A stretch of DNA of 64,000 nt from Cupriavidus pauculus. Lineage in GTDB: Bacteria > Pseudomonadota > Gammaproteobacteria > Burkholderiales > Burkholderiaceae. The stretch lies in the NCBI RefSeq assembly GCF_008801835.1, contig NZ_VZOW01000022.1:1-64000 (forward strand). The letters run 5' to 3'. The notes beneath the pieces were generated by a model. It was not told the DNA's origin and ran no database searches. It saw only the letters and a program-made list of their open reading frames with translations. Below, piece after piece: positions 1 through 8,084 of this stretch. Numbering within the stretch: position 1 is the stretch's first letter; every line of letters begins with the position of its first letter. A program made the translations under genes and the position numbers.

Positions 1-861
1 GCCCAGGCCAGCGCCCAGGCCCGAACCGCCGCTGCCGCGTGCCCAGCCGCCGTCGCCGCCCGAACCGCCGCGTCCCGACGAGCCAGCGCTGCCACCTGCG
101 CCAAGCGACGAGCCGCCGCGACCGCCAGCGCCCAGGCTTGCCGACAGCGCGCTGCCGCCGGAGCCGCGAGCATCGCCGCCATCGCCGCTGTAGCCGGAAG
201 CGTTGCCGCCGCGGCCACCATTGCCGGCTTGGGCGCCATCGTTATAGGCCGAGCCGGAGGTAGCGCTGCCATTGGTCGCCGAGCCACCCGAGCCGCCCGA
301 TCCGCCATTGCCGCTGTTGCCGCCATTGCCGCCATTGCCGCCCGATCCGCCCTGGCCGGTGCCGCCATAACCCGTGCCGCCACGGCCGCCGGCCGCGCCA
401 TTGGCGTTGCCGTTGTTGGTGGCGTAGTTGCCGATGTTATGGATCGCGTTGCCCGATACCGTGCCGCTCAGCTTGCTGATCGCCAGCGCCTTGCTGCTGT
501 TGAACGAGTTACTGAACGCCGCGGTGGCCGTGCTGCCATTGGCCGCCGAAGCATTGCCATAGCCGCTCATGTCCTGGTCGGTGGTATTGCGCGAGTTGGT
601 GTCCGTGGTGGTCCTCGTGGACGTCCGGGTCGACGTCCGGTTGGATGTGAAGGTGCTGGTCCGCGTGGAAGTCGCGGTGCTGTTGTCCTGGTAGGCCTTC
701 GAATTTTCATTGGCCGAAGCGCCAGACCCTTGTGTCGACGTTGCAGTCGCTGTGTTGGTATTGTTGCCGTTACCCTCATTCGTGTTGGTCGGATTCGCCA
801 TTGCCTGACCGGCGAAGCCGAGGGCAATGCCTACCGCCGACGCGAGTAAAGTCTTTTTCAT
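1..861 (-). CDS. Gly/Ser/Asn-rich secreted protein, C-terminus beyond left edge
   Basis: An open minus-strand frame runs from ATG at 861-859 off the left edge, so the C-terminus is missing. The start is preceded by a GGAG ribosome site six bases upstream. The product begins with a clear Sec signal peptide (MKKTLLASAVGIALGFAG, then AMA-NP), followed by about 75 residues rich in Asn, Thr and Ser with repeated STRTST-like units. A segment containing SKLSGTVSGNAIHNIGNYA comes next, and then a long stretch of GGSGG, GGNGG and GGRGG repeats. No enzymatic motif is visible. The composition fits a secreted adhesin or matrix-like low-complexity protein, but no family was recognised. The neighbouring gene is divergent. 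Confidence is high that it is coding (signal peptide, ribosome site and a sustained frame), and low for any role. Confidence 0.75.
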   Translation of the reverse strand, partial: MKKTLLASAVGIALGFAGQAMANPTNTNEGNGNNTNTATATSTQGSGASANENSKAYQDNSTATSTRTSTFTSNRTSTRTSTRTTTDTNSRNTTDQDMSGYGNASAANGSTATAAFSNSFNSSKALAISKLSGTVSGNAIHNIGNYATNNGNANGAAGGRGGTGYGGTGQGGSGGNGGNGGNSGNGGSGGSGGSATNGSATSGSAYNDGAQAGNGGRGGNASGYSGDGGDARGSGGSALSASLGAGGRGGSSLGAGGSAGSSGRGGSGGDGGWARGSGGSGLGAGLG

Positions 862-1553
862 ACGAAGCTCCCAGGAAGTTTGTGCTACGGCTCAGCCTCC
901 GGCAGGTGCTCTCGAGAACATCCGCTGGAGGATCAGGTCCAGCGAGGTGCCAGACCGGACCACCCTGGCGCATATTCAGTGCCAGCGCACGACGCCGGTG
1001 CACGTAATCCGTTGAAATACAACGGCTGCAGGGGTGTTACGCGGGAACTTTCCGGCCGATTTTGCTGCCGCTCTGCAGCATCGAGCTGTGCTTGGCAGTA
1101 GACATGTCACAGCGCTGTGACAGCGATTTGGGACGCTTGTCGAACATGCGTCTCATGGCGCCAAAAATCCGGTATGCATTCAAGGAGTTAGCACACACCC
1201 CCAGTGCAGCCCGCAAGGCGGCGCGGCGTAACGGGCATGAAACAAGGACAGGCCGGGGTGCGTCGCGGCCCGCGCCGCGCACTGAGGGGGCAAGCACCAA
1301 ACCCGGTCAGATGTCGCAGCGTGCGCGTCGACGATCGGCCGGCGTGCGACCGGCGATTCCCTAGCGCGCACGGGCAATCCAGACGATTCGGACCCGATTC
1401 CTGCTCAACTTCGGCACAGTCGACGCCTGACCGCAACAAATTCATGCCCCAACCGCGTAGCCGGCCCCGCTTGCGTGTTTCACGCTAGGCGCTATGTCTG
1501 ATTTAAAGTACATTAGTAGCATTCAAGACTTGTCAGCATCCGCAAGGGAAACC
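862..1553. other. Intergenic, divergent control region
   Basis: This stretch separates the minus-strand Gly-rich gene from the plus-strand GntR gene. It holds an 18-bp perfect palindrome (1105-1122) and a short inverted repeat GCGTG-TTT-CACGC at 1473-1485 just before the regulator. The open frames here have no ribosome site or recognisable product. I see no RNA gene. Confidence 0.6.
1105..1122. promoter_or_regulatory. 18-bp perfect palindrome, operator-like
   Basis: TGTCACAGCGCTGTGACA reads identically on both strands. It lies about 245 bases upstream of the Gly-rich gene start and about 430 bases upstream of the GntR start. A perfect 18-bp palindrome in a divergent intergenic region suggests a dimeric regulator site. 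It is not the usual Crp consensus, since the half sites are inverted relative to TGTGA. The regulator is unknown. Confidence 0.45.
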
Positions 1554-2336
1554 ATGAGTGAAGCCGTCGTTCCCCTGTATCACCAGATTTACGTGGTCCT
1601 GCGCCAGCAGATCGTCGAAGGCCGCTTCGGCCAGGGACCGCTGCCCGGCGAAATCGACCTTGCCAAGCAGTTCCACGCCTCGCGCGTGACGATGCGGCGC
1701 GTGTTCGATCGTCTGGTGCAGGAAGGCCTCGTGCGCCGGCATCGCGGCCTGGGCACCTTCGTGAATCCGCATCCGGTCAAGCCGCAGGGCAGCGAGGAAC
1801 GCGCCACCAGCCTGCTCGGCACCATCATCGACATGGGCGAGAAGACCGCGGTCAAGGTCATTTCCATCGACGAAGTCCACGCCACGCCCGAAGTCGCCGA
1901 AGCGCTGAAGATCCAGGTGGGCGATCCGGTGATCAAGATCGTGCGGGTGCGCCACTACAAGAATCGCCCGCTGTCGCACATCACCGCGTACTTGCCCGCC
2001 GATCTCGGCCGCCCGCTGGCGCGCAAGGATCTGGAAGCCACGCCGATGCTGCGGCTGCTGGAATCGTCCGGCGTGGAGCTGGGCCGCGCCTCGCAGACAC
2101 TGACGGCGCGCCTTGCCGACGTCGTAGTCGCGCCGCTGCTCGATGTGCCGGTGGGAGGCGCGCTGCTTGCCGTCCGCCGCGTGGTGCTCGACAAGGCCGG
2201 ACGCCCGGTGCAGTTGCTGATGGGCCAGTATCGTCCGGATCGCTACGAATACCGTATGGAACTGTCGCCGATGGGCGGTGGTGACAGCGCCAATGTCTGG
2301 GTGGAAAACGAAACCCGCACCGGCCTGCGCGACTGA
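1554..2336 (+). CDS. GntR/HutC-family transcriptional regulator with UTRA domain
   Basis: This is a 260-residue DNA-binding regulator. The N-terminal winged helix-turn-helix spans about residues 7-75 (VPLYHQIYVVLRQQI, LAKQFHASRVTMRRVFDRLV, then the wing LVRRHRGLGTFV). It is followed by a UTRA ligand-binding domain of the HutC subfamily to the C-terminus. An in-frame ATG exists at 1494, but the ATG at 1554 has the better ribosome site (AAGGGA five bases before it) and matches the usual family start, so it was preferred. The gene is followed 200 bases downstream on the same strand by a Bug receptor and a LeuCD-like pair. It probably represses or activates that operon in response to the organic acid used there. 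The ligand cannot be read from sequence. Confidence 0.9.
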   Translation: MSEAVVPLYHQIYVVLRQQIVEGRFGQGPLPGEIDLAKQFHASRVTMRRVFDRLVQEGLVRRHRGLGTFVNPHPVKPQGSEERATSLLGTIIDMGEKTAVKVISIDEVHATPEVAEALKIQVGDPVIKIVRVRHYKNRPLSHITAYLPADLGRPLARKDLEATPMLRLLESSGVELGRASQTLTARLADVVVAPLLDVPVGGALLAVRRVVLDKAGRPVQLLMGQYRPDRYEYRMELSPMGGGDSANVWVENETRTGLRD

Positions 2337-2535
2337 GAACGCGGCTCACGGCGCAACTGGCACGCGCACCGTCGGCATCGTCCGCATCGTTCCTGGTGCG
2401 GGTCACCGCGGGCGCGCGCAAGCATCCTGCAAAGACATCCATGCCGCCGCACCGGGCATTCGCCCGGACATTTCCGGACCGGCCCTTCCGGGCGCATACT
2501 GCGCACTCCTGATCACACGTCGAGGAGCCTCAGAC

Positions 2536-3567
2536 ATGCCAGTCGTTTGCCCGGGCACCCATGCATCCGCCCGAAAATCCATTCGCTCGCGCACCGCACT
2601 CGGCCGCCGCCTGTTTGGCGCGACGCTGCTGACGGCGGCGTCGCTGCTGATCGTGCCGGCCGCGCAGGCCGCCATTGCAGGCGGCAAGCCGATCCGCATC
2701 CTGGTTGGCGCACCCGCGGGCGGTACCACCGACACGCTGGCGCGCACCATCGCGCAGGAAATCTCGCAGACGCTCGATCAACCGGTGGTGGTCGAGAACC
2801 GGCCCGGCGCGGGCGGCAATATTGCCGCCGACATGGTGGCCAAGAGCGCGCCGGACGGCACCACGCTGCTGATGAGCTTCACCAGCCATACCATCAACGC
2901 CTCGCTGTACAAGAAGCTGCCGTTCGATCCGATCCAGGACTTCACGCCGATCACGCTGGTGGCTACGGTGCCGAGCGTGCTGGTGGCCACGCCAAAGCTG
3001 CCGGCCAACAATATTCCCGAACTGATCCGCCTGGCCAAGTCGGAGCCGGGCAAGCTCAATTTCGGCATCGGGTCGGTCGGCTCGTCGGTGCATCTGGCGG
3101 GCGACATGTTCAAGATGATGACGGGCACCTACATCGTCAACATTCCGTACAAGGGCACCACGCCGGCCATCACCGACCTGCTGGCCGGCCAGGTCGACCT
3201 GATGTTCGCCAGCACGCTGAACGTGGCGCAGCACGTCAAGGCCGGCAAGCTCAAGGTGCTGGGCGTGACCAGTCCCACCCCGCTGCCGCAGTTTCCCGGC
3301 GCGCAGCCGATTGGCGCGACGGTGAAGGGCTTCGAATCTAACGCGTGGTTCGGCCTGTTCGGACCCGCCAACCTGCCCGCCGACATCACCCAGACGCTGT
3401 ATCAGGCCGCGCGGCACGGGCTGGAGACGCCCAGCGTGCGCAAGCGCCTGGAAAACGATGGTGCGCAACCGAGCGCCATGCCGCCGGAAGCGTTCGCCAC
3501 CTTCGTCAAGCAGGACGTCAAGCGCTGGGCCACGGTGGTGAAGTATTCGGGAGCCCAGCCGGAATGA
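2536..3567 (+). CDS. Bug (TctC-family) periplasmic substrate-binding protein
   Basis: This is a 343-residue periplasmic solute receptor of the large Bordetella/Cupriavidus Bug family. A signal peptide with an Arg-rich n-region ends near PAAQA-AIAGG. The mature part carries the family signatures IRILVGAPAGGTTDTLAR, VVVENRPGAGGNIAADMVAK and SFTSHTINASLYKKLPFDP. The start is the ATG with GAGGAG eleven bases upstream; the open frame extends further 5' without a ribosome site. Its stop overlaps the next gene as ATGA, so it is co-translated with the LeuC-like subunit. No TctA/TctB membrane partners are nearby. Bug proteins bind organic acids and some act as sensors, which suits a pairing with an adjacent hydro-lyase. 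The actual ligand is unknown. Confidence 0.9.
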   Translation: MPVVCPGTHASARKSIRSRTALGRRLFGATLLTAASLLIVPAAQAAIAGGKPIRILVGAPAGGTTDTLARTIAQEISQTLDQPVVVENRPGAGGNIAADMVAKSAPDGTTLLMSFTSHTINASLYKKLPFDPIQDFTPITLVATVPSVLVATPKLPANNIPELIRLAKSEPGKLNFGIGSVGSSVHLAGDMFKMMTGTYIVNIPYKGTTPAITDLLAGQVDLMFASTLNVAQHVKAGKLKVLGVTSPTPLPQFPGAQPIGATVKGFESNAWFGLFGPANLPADITQTLYQAARHGLETPSVRKRLENDGAQPSAMPPEAFATFVKQDVKRWATVVKYSGAQPE

Positions 3568-4883
3568 CGCGCGCCAGCGGCCTTGCCGTCGACCCACTCC
3601 CGTTGCCCGCCACGCTCGCGCAGAAGCTCGTCGCGCGCGCCGCCGGCGTGCCGCACGTCGCGCCGGGCAGCATCGTGATGTGCAAGGTCGATCTGGCGAT
3701 GTCGCACGATTCCAGCGGGCCGCGCCGCGTCGCGCCGTTGTTGCGCGATCTGGGCGCCAGCGTGTGGGATCCCGCGCGTTTCGTGGTGGTGACCGACCAC
3801 TTTGTCCCGGCATCCGATCCAGACGCCGAGGCGATCGTCCGTTTCACACGGGATTGGGTGCGCGAGACGCGCTTGCCGAACGTGATCGACAACGAAGGCA
3901 TCTGCCATGTCGTGCTGCCCGAACGCGGGCATGTGCTGCCGGGCCGCTTCATCGTCGGCGGCGACAGCCACAGCCCCACGGGCGGCGCGTTTGGCGCGTA
4001 CATGTTCGGCATCGGCGCCACCGAGATGGCCGGCGTGCTGGCAACCGGCGAGATCTGGCTGCGCGTGCCGCAGACCATCCGGATCGACTGGCAAGGCGCG
4101 CTCGGCGACGGGGTCTGCGCCAAAGACATCATGCTGTTCCTGTGCGCGACGCTGGGACTGGCCGGCGGACGCTACGAAGCGATCGAATTCACCGGCCCGG
4201 CCATTACGGCGCTGCCGATGCAGGAGCGTATGACGCTCACCAACATGTGTACCGAACTTGGCGCGCAAACCGGACTGATCGCACCCGATGCGACGACGAT
4301 GTCGTGGCTGGCCGGCGCCGGTGTCGATGCGGACACGCTGGCGGCCATCGACCCGCGTCAATGGCGCACCGACGCCGACGCGCCGCTGCTGGCCATGCAT
4401 CGCTTCGACGCCGACACGCTGGCGCCGCACGTGGCCGCGCCGCACTCGCCGGCAAACAGCGCGCCGGTGGACCAGGCGGCGGGACAGGACATCGACATCG
4501 CCTATCTGGGCGCGTGCACGGGCGCCAAGCTGGAAGACCTGCGCATGGCCGCGCGCGTGCTGCGCGGACGCAAGGTGGCGCCGGGCGTTGCGCTGCGCGT
4601 GGCGCCGGCATCGCTGCGGGACCAGCAGCAAGCCGCGCGCGAAGGCACGCTGGCCGCACTGACCGACGCGGGCGCAACCTTGCTGCCCAACGCCTGCAAT
4701 GCCTGCGCCGGTTACGGCGCGAGCCGCTTTGCGGCCGGCAGCCGCGCGATTGCATCGACTGCGCGCAATTTTGAGGGCCGCATGGGAGACGCCGGCAGCG
4801 CGGTCTGGCTGGCATCGCCGATGACCGTCGCCGCCACGGCCGTGACGGGCCGCATTACCGATCCGCGCACGCTGCTCGCATGA
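3564..4883 (+). CDS. LeuC-like large subunit of an aconitase-family hydro-lyase
   Basis: This is a 439-residue large subunit of the isopropylmalate/homoaconitate isomerase branch of the aconitase superfamily, which isomerises or (de)hydrates hydroxy-acids at a [4Fe-4S] cluster. Visible features are an N-terminal segment MCKVDLAMSHDSSGP, the core GGDSHSPTGGAFGAYMFGIGATEMA, and three Cys suited to cluster binding: Cys318 in LGACTGAK and Cys378/Cys381 in NACNACAGYG. The first two Cys contexts depart from the textbook GSCTN and CGxC forms. The start was chosen by ATGA overlap with the upstream receptor gene, and the downstream overlap with the small subunit is also ATGA. It is unlikely to be the leucine enzyme itself because it sits in a catabolic context with GntR and a Bug protein. 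A citramalate- or dimethylmalate-type dehydratase is possible. Confidence 0.85.
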   Translation: MTRASGLAVDPLPLPATLAQKLVARAAGVPHVAPGSIVMCKVDLAMSHDSSGPRRVAPLLRDLGASVWDPARFVVVTDHFVPASDPDAEAIVRFTRDWVRETRLPNVIDNEGICHVVLPERGHVLPGRFIVGGDSHSPTGGAFGAYMFGIGATEMAGVLATGEIWLRVPQTIRIDWQGALGDGVCAKDIMLFLCATLGLAGGRYEAIEFTGPAITALPMQERMTLTNMCTELGAQTGLIAPDATTMSWLAGAGVDADTLAAIDPRQWRTDADAPLLAMHRFDADTLAPHVAAPHSPANSAPVDQAAGQDIDIAYLGACTGAKLEDLRMAARVLRGRKVAPGVALRVAPASLRDQQQAAREGTLAALTDAGATLLPNACNACAGYGASRFAAGSRAIASTARNFEGRMGDAGSAVWLASPMTVAATAVTGRITDPRTLLA

Positions 4884-5404
4884 CGCCGGCGCCCGATTTC
4901 TCCCACCTGCCCTGCGGCCGCATCTGGCGTTTTGGCGACGACGTCGATACCGACGCGATGGCGCCTGGCAGGTACATGAAGGGCGGCCTCGATGCGCTGG
5001 CCCGGCATTGTCTGGAAAATCTGCGGCCCGAATTTCCGGGCGCGGTGCGCGCCGGCGATATCGTGGTCGCCGGCAGCAACTTCGGCATGGGATCGTCGCG
5101 CGAACAGGCGGCGCAAGCGCTGCGGCATCTCGGCATCGTGGCGGTGCTGGCGCCGTCGTTCGCGGGCCTGTTCTATCGCAACGCGATCAATATCGGCCTG
5201 CCTGTCCTGGTATGTCGACAGACTGACGCGCTCTCCGACGGTGCACGCGCCAAGGTCGATCTCGATGCCGCGCGCGTGCGGCTTGCCGACGGCGTGCAGA
5301 TCGCCTGCGAGCCGATACCCGATTTTCTGCGCGTGCTGCTGCGTGCAGGCGGCCTCGTGCCGCACCTGAAGGCGCGCTTCAAGGCGCAACAGGACAGCCG
5401 CTGA
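4880..5404 (+). CDS. LeuD-like small subunit of the same hydro-lyase
   Basis: This 174-residue swivelling domain completes the active site of LeuCD-type hydro-lyases. It contains FGDDVDTDAMAPGRYM near residue 20 and the diagnostic loop GSNFGMGSSREQAAQALRHLG around residues 70-90, followed by the conserved RNAINIGLP segment. It overlaps the large-subunit gene by ATGA, which implies equimolar co-translation. The subunit is of normal length and no residue loss was noticed. Substrate specificity of these pairs is set partly by the small-subunit loop, and I cannot assign it here. Confidence 0.87.
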   Translation: MTPAPDFSHLPCGRIWRFGDDVDTDAMAPGRYMKGGLDALARHCLENLRPEFPGAVRAGDIVVAGSNFGMGSSREQAAQALRHLGIVAVLAPSFAGLFYRNAINIGLPVLVCRQTDALSDGARAKVDLDAARVRLADGVQIACEPIPDFLRVLLRAGGLVPHLKARFKAQQDSR

Positions 5405-5423
5405 GGACTTTGAGGCGTGTCGC

Positions 5424-6179
5424 TCAGCGCACGGCCGGACCGTTCCTGAACGGCGCGTCGTCGCGCTGCCATGCGGCAAAACGCGGCCGTGTCGACGCGC
5501 AGCCCGCCTCGCGCAGCAGCGCCATCGCCTCGTCATCGGACGTCTGCGTGAAATCGAGATAGAACGACCCTACCGCGCCAAAGTTGGCCGGCGTATTCAG
5601 GCACACCACCTGGTCGGCTGCATCGCGCAACGTCGCCAGCCCGTCGGGCGATCCCACCGGCACGGCCGCCACCACCTGTGCGGCTCCGGCCATGCGCACC
5701 GCGTCGAGCGCTACGCGCATGGTGGCGCCGGTGGCCACGCCATCGTCCACCACGATCACGCGGCGGCCAGCCATCGCCGCCACGGGACGCCCCTGACGGT
5801 AGTGCTGCTGGCGACGGCAGATCTCGCCGAGCTGGCGCCCGCGCTCGGCATCGAACGCACCCGATTCCATCGCGCGGCGCGCCCACGGATCGTCGTTGAC
5901 CACGGTGTGCGGATCGCGCCCGCTGGCATCGCCTTCCACCACGGCGCCTAGCGCGAGCTCCGGATATCCCGGCGCGCCGATCTTGCGGACCAGCAGGATA
6001 TCGAGCGTGCCGCCAATGACTCGCGCCACTTCGCTGGCCACGGGCACGCCGCCGCGCGGCAGGGCCAGCACCAATGCAGGCTCGCCGCCCGCGGCACGTG
6101 CGAAGCCCAGTTCGGCCAGCCGGCGACCAAGGTATTGACCCGCCTCGCGGCGGTCGGCAAAGCAGGGCGGCAGGCTCAT
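5424..6179 (-). CDS. Phosphoribosyltransferase-family protein
   Basis: This is a 251-residue type I PRTase-fold protein. It shows LVLALPRGGVPVASEVARV, an RKIGAPGYPELALGAV segment, and the PRPP-binding signature RVIVVDDGVATGATMRVAL in the C-terminal half. The ATG at 6179 was chosen because GGGAG lies upstream; the frame extends 26 residues further without support. The family is widespread in environmental proteobacteria, often near stress or dienelactone-hydrolase-like genes, and its substrate is generally unknown. It converges with the LeuD-like gene 20 bases away. A role as a nucleotide salvage enzyme should not be assumed. Confidence 0.85.
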   Translation of the reverse strand: MSLPPCFADRREAGQYLGRRLAELGFARAAGGEPALVLALPRGGVPVASEVARVIGGTLDILLVRKIGAPGYPELALGAVVEGDASGRDPHTVVNDDPWARRAMESGAFDAERGRQLGEICRRQQHYRQGRPVAAMAGRRVIVVDDGVATGATMRVALDAVRMAGAAQVVAAVPVGSPDGLATLRDAADQVVCLNTPANFGAVGSFYLDFTQTSDDEAMALLREAGCASTRPRFAAWQRDDAPFRNGPAVR

Positions 6180-6547
6180 GGCAAGCTCCCGCGTGAGGTG
6201 ACTGGGATTGGCGCGGCAGAAGAAGTGAAGAACCGCTTCGGCGCAGTTCCACAGCAACTATAGACGCGAGGGACCACGCCGGCGGCGAGAGTTTTCCCGC
6301 CCGTTGCGCGCGCCAAACGCAGCGCAGCGCACTTCACATGTCAGATGCAGGTCCGCGCACCCGCGGCTACGCCCGCGCCGCTATGGATCCGATAGGCACG
6401 GACGATTGATCCGGGTTCTGAAACAGTCTTTTCGACATTGGCCCGCTGATCCCGGGGGCGCGCTTGCGTAGGATTGCTGCATGGCGGCAAACCCGTCAGA
6501 TATCGATCCCCATGCCACGCGGCGCCAACCGGCCCGCCTTCGATTGA
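6180..6547. other. Intergenic, promoter side of the PRTase gene
   Basis: This region lies between the PRTase start and a small plus-strand frame. Short open frames on both strands lack ribosome sites. No repeat or hairpin of note was seen. Confidence 0.5.
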
Positions 6548-6724
6548 GTGAGCGTTACCGTGAATCCGCAACATATCTCCCGCACCGACGACGTGATCGA
6601 ACAACCCGAAGCCGATCTCGACATCCCCTTTGGCTCGCTGGACGCGGCCGCCATGGCCGAACTGCCCTACACGTTCCGGCAGACCGGCACATGCACGCGC
6701 TATTACCAGGAATTTTTCGGCTGA
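6548..6724 (+). CDS. Possible 58-residue protein with GTG start
   Basis: Reading from GTG at 6548, directly after an in-frame stop, gives 58 residues: an acidic N-terminal half (RTDDVIEQPEADLDIPFGSL) and a more conserved-looking aromatic end (LPYTFRQTGTCTRYYQEFFG). GTG at 6560 is an alternative start. It was missed by ATG-based calls. The balanced, non-arginine-biased composition argues for real coding, unlike the frames on the other strand. No ribosome site is strong, and no family was recognised. Its stop codon lies within the first unit of a 14-bp tandem repeat. Confidence 0.4.
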   Translation: MSVTVNPQHISRTDDVIEQPEADLDIPFGSLDAAAMAELPYTFRQTGTCTRYYQEFFG

Positions 6725-6757
6725 ATTGCTTCGGCTGAATCGCTTCCGCTGAATTGC
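6716..6757. repeat. Three tandem 14-bp repeats
   Basis: Units at 6716-6729, 6730-6743 and 6744-6757 read TTCGGCTGAATTGC, TTCGGCTGAATCGC and TTCCGCTGAATTGC. The first contains the stop codon of the small frame, so the array looks like slipped-strand duplication of the 3' end of that gene. Confidence 0.8.
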
Positions 6758-6900
6758 CGGTCCGCGCCGGCAGCGGCCGGATGTCCAGCGGAGCCCGCCG
6801 GTCTGGCTGGCTCCGCTGGCGCCCCAGTGCATCGGGACGCACCACCGCACGGCCTGCGGCGCGGCGCCGACGCGGGGTCGGTCCGGCCGCGGCCGCGCGC

Positions 6901-7344
6901 TCAGTACGTCTTGTAGGGCAAGAACTTGCCGGACATCTCGATACGCACGCGATCGCCGTTCGGATCGGCCTCGCGTTGCAGGTCCATGCGGAAGTCGATG
7001 GCGCTCATGATGCCGTCGCCAAACTCCTCGTGGATCAGTGCCTTGAATGTGGTGCCATACACGCTGACCAGTTCGTAGAAGCGGTAGATCAGCGGGTCAG
7101 TGGGTACTTGCGTCGGCAGGGAGCCTTTGTAGGGCACGGTGCGCAGCCAGGGCTCGGCCTCCGCCGGCAGATCGAAGATCTCCATGACGGCGCGCGCGCC
7201 GGCCGCATCGAAAGTCATCTGCCCCAGGCACGCGGCGGTCGTCCATTCCTTGCTCTTGCCGACGCGCTCGGCCACCTGCGCCCAAGATATTCCGCGCTTT
7301 ACCTTGGCCTCGATGATGAGGTCCGTCACGTCACTGCGATTCAT
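6901..7344 (-). CDS. cynS: Cyanate hydratase (cyanase)
   Basis: This 147-residue cytoplasmic enzyme decomposes cyanate with bicarbonate to ammonia and CO2, acting as a decamer. The N-terminal helical domain (VTDLIIEAKVKRGISWAQVA) and the C-terminal catalytic domain are complete. The catalytic triad is present as Arg88, Glu91 and Ser114 within YRFYELVSVYGTTFKALIHE and GIMSAIDF. These are a constant eight residues earlier than Arg96, Glu99 and Ser122 of the E. coli enzyme. No cynT, cynX or cynR gene is adjacent. The only same-strand neighbour is a 47-residue peptide gene 69 bases upstream, with which it may be co-transcribed. Confidence 0.97.
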   Translation of the reverse strand: MNRSDVTDLIIEAKVKRGISWAQVAERVGKSKEWTTAACLGQMTFDAAGARAVMEIFDLPAEAEPWLRTVPYKGSLPTQVPTDPLIYRFYELVSVYGTTFKALIHEEFGDGIMSAIDFRMDLQREADPNGDRVRIEMSGKFLPYKTY

Positions 7345-7413
7345 TGTCAGTCTCTCCGTTTATCGTCAAGGAATACCGGAGAGGACGGCCATGCAGGCAA
7401 TGACGCGATGGCG

Positions 7414-7557
7414 CTAGGGCGACTGCGTGCGCTCCAGGACCGCCGCGACGGCGTCGGCGCCGCCATCGTCGAATCGCACGCGTGCGAAATGCGGCACGCT
7501 TAGCGGGCTCAGCCCTTCGATCGCCTGCAGAACCAGCACGATGAGCATGACCGGCAT
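7414..7557 (-). CDS. 47-residue peptide with hydrophobic N-terminus, upstream of cynS
   Basis: ATG at 7557 is preceded by an excellent ribosome site (GGGAGGAC, five bases spacing). The product starts MPVMLIVLVLQAIEGLSPLS, a short hydrophobic helix, and continues with a soluble tail VPHFARVRFDDGGADAVAAV ending in LERTQSP. It is on the same strand as cynS and 69 bases upstream of it. The frame is open further 5', but only this start has a ribosome site. No family was recognised. It could be a small membrane-associated peptide or a leader affecting cynS expression. Confidence 0.5.
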   Translation of the reverse strand: MPVMLIVLVLQAIEGLSPLSVPHFARVRFDDGGADAVAAVLERTQSP

Positions 7558-8084
7558 GACGTCCTCCCTCGGGAATACGGCAAACAGACAGGCGCAAGCT
7601 TCGTGCCACGAAACCGGCCGCAAAAGCGTTGCAAGTTGACGCATCGTGGGGCGCGCCGGCGCCTCCGTGGCCCAGCCGACCCCTGGTTGCGCACTGTATC
7701 GGGGAAGGCGACGGCGGCCCGACAAGGCTGAAGCGTACCCGTTTCTGCGTTCCCGCGTACGGCCCGCGCGGCGCGCCGACAACACGCAGGAAACCCCACG
7801 AAGCATCCGGAAGCCGGTTCCGCCATCGCAGAATCTTTGCATGACTCATTTCCGATGTAACGCCAGATTACCTGCGACTGACCTGTCAGCGATCTCCCAG
7901 ACGTTCACGTCACATTGCCGCTAACCCTTGTCACACAACGCCTGGCGGGCAAGCGCGGGCGACGTCGGACAGCCCTGCGCGCGCGGCGGCCATGTGAAAC
8001 AGCCTTACAAGTGCAACCGTTCCAGCACAGGGTGCGCCGCTAGAGTGAAGCCGTGTTCAACGCGAACCGGAAATGGAGTCCCTC
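7558..8084. other. Intergenic with one copy of the 19-bp motif
   Basis: This is a divergent region between the small peptide gene (minus) and the lipoprotein gene (plus). It contains the 19-bp motif at 7732-7750. The rest shows no convincing gene; frames crossing it are Arg-rich shadows. Confidence 0.55.
7732..7750 (+). promoter_or_regulatory. 19-bp shared intergenic motif, copy A
   Basis: AGCGTACCCGTTTCTGCGT is identical to copy C (32398-32416, minus) and differs by one base from copy B (10633-10651). It lies about 350 bases upstream of the plus-strand lipoprotein gene and about 175 bases upstream of the minus-strand peptide gene, in the opposite orientation for the latter. It is a putative regulator-binding site; see the findings. 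Confidence 0.5.

Noticed and set aside
229..849. 206-residue plus-strand frame over the left end
   Set aside because: It is the complement of the Gly-rich repeats. The minus strand has a signal peptide and a ribosome site, so the minus frame is the real one.
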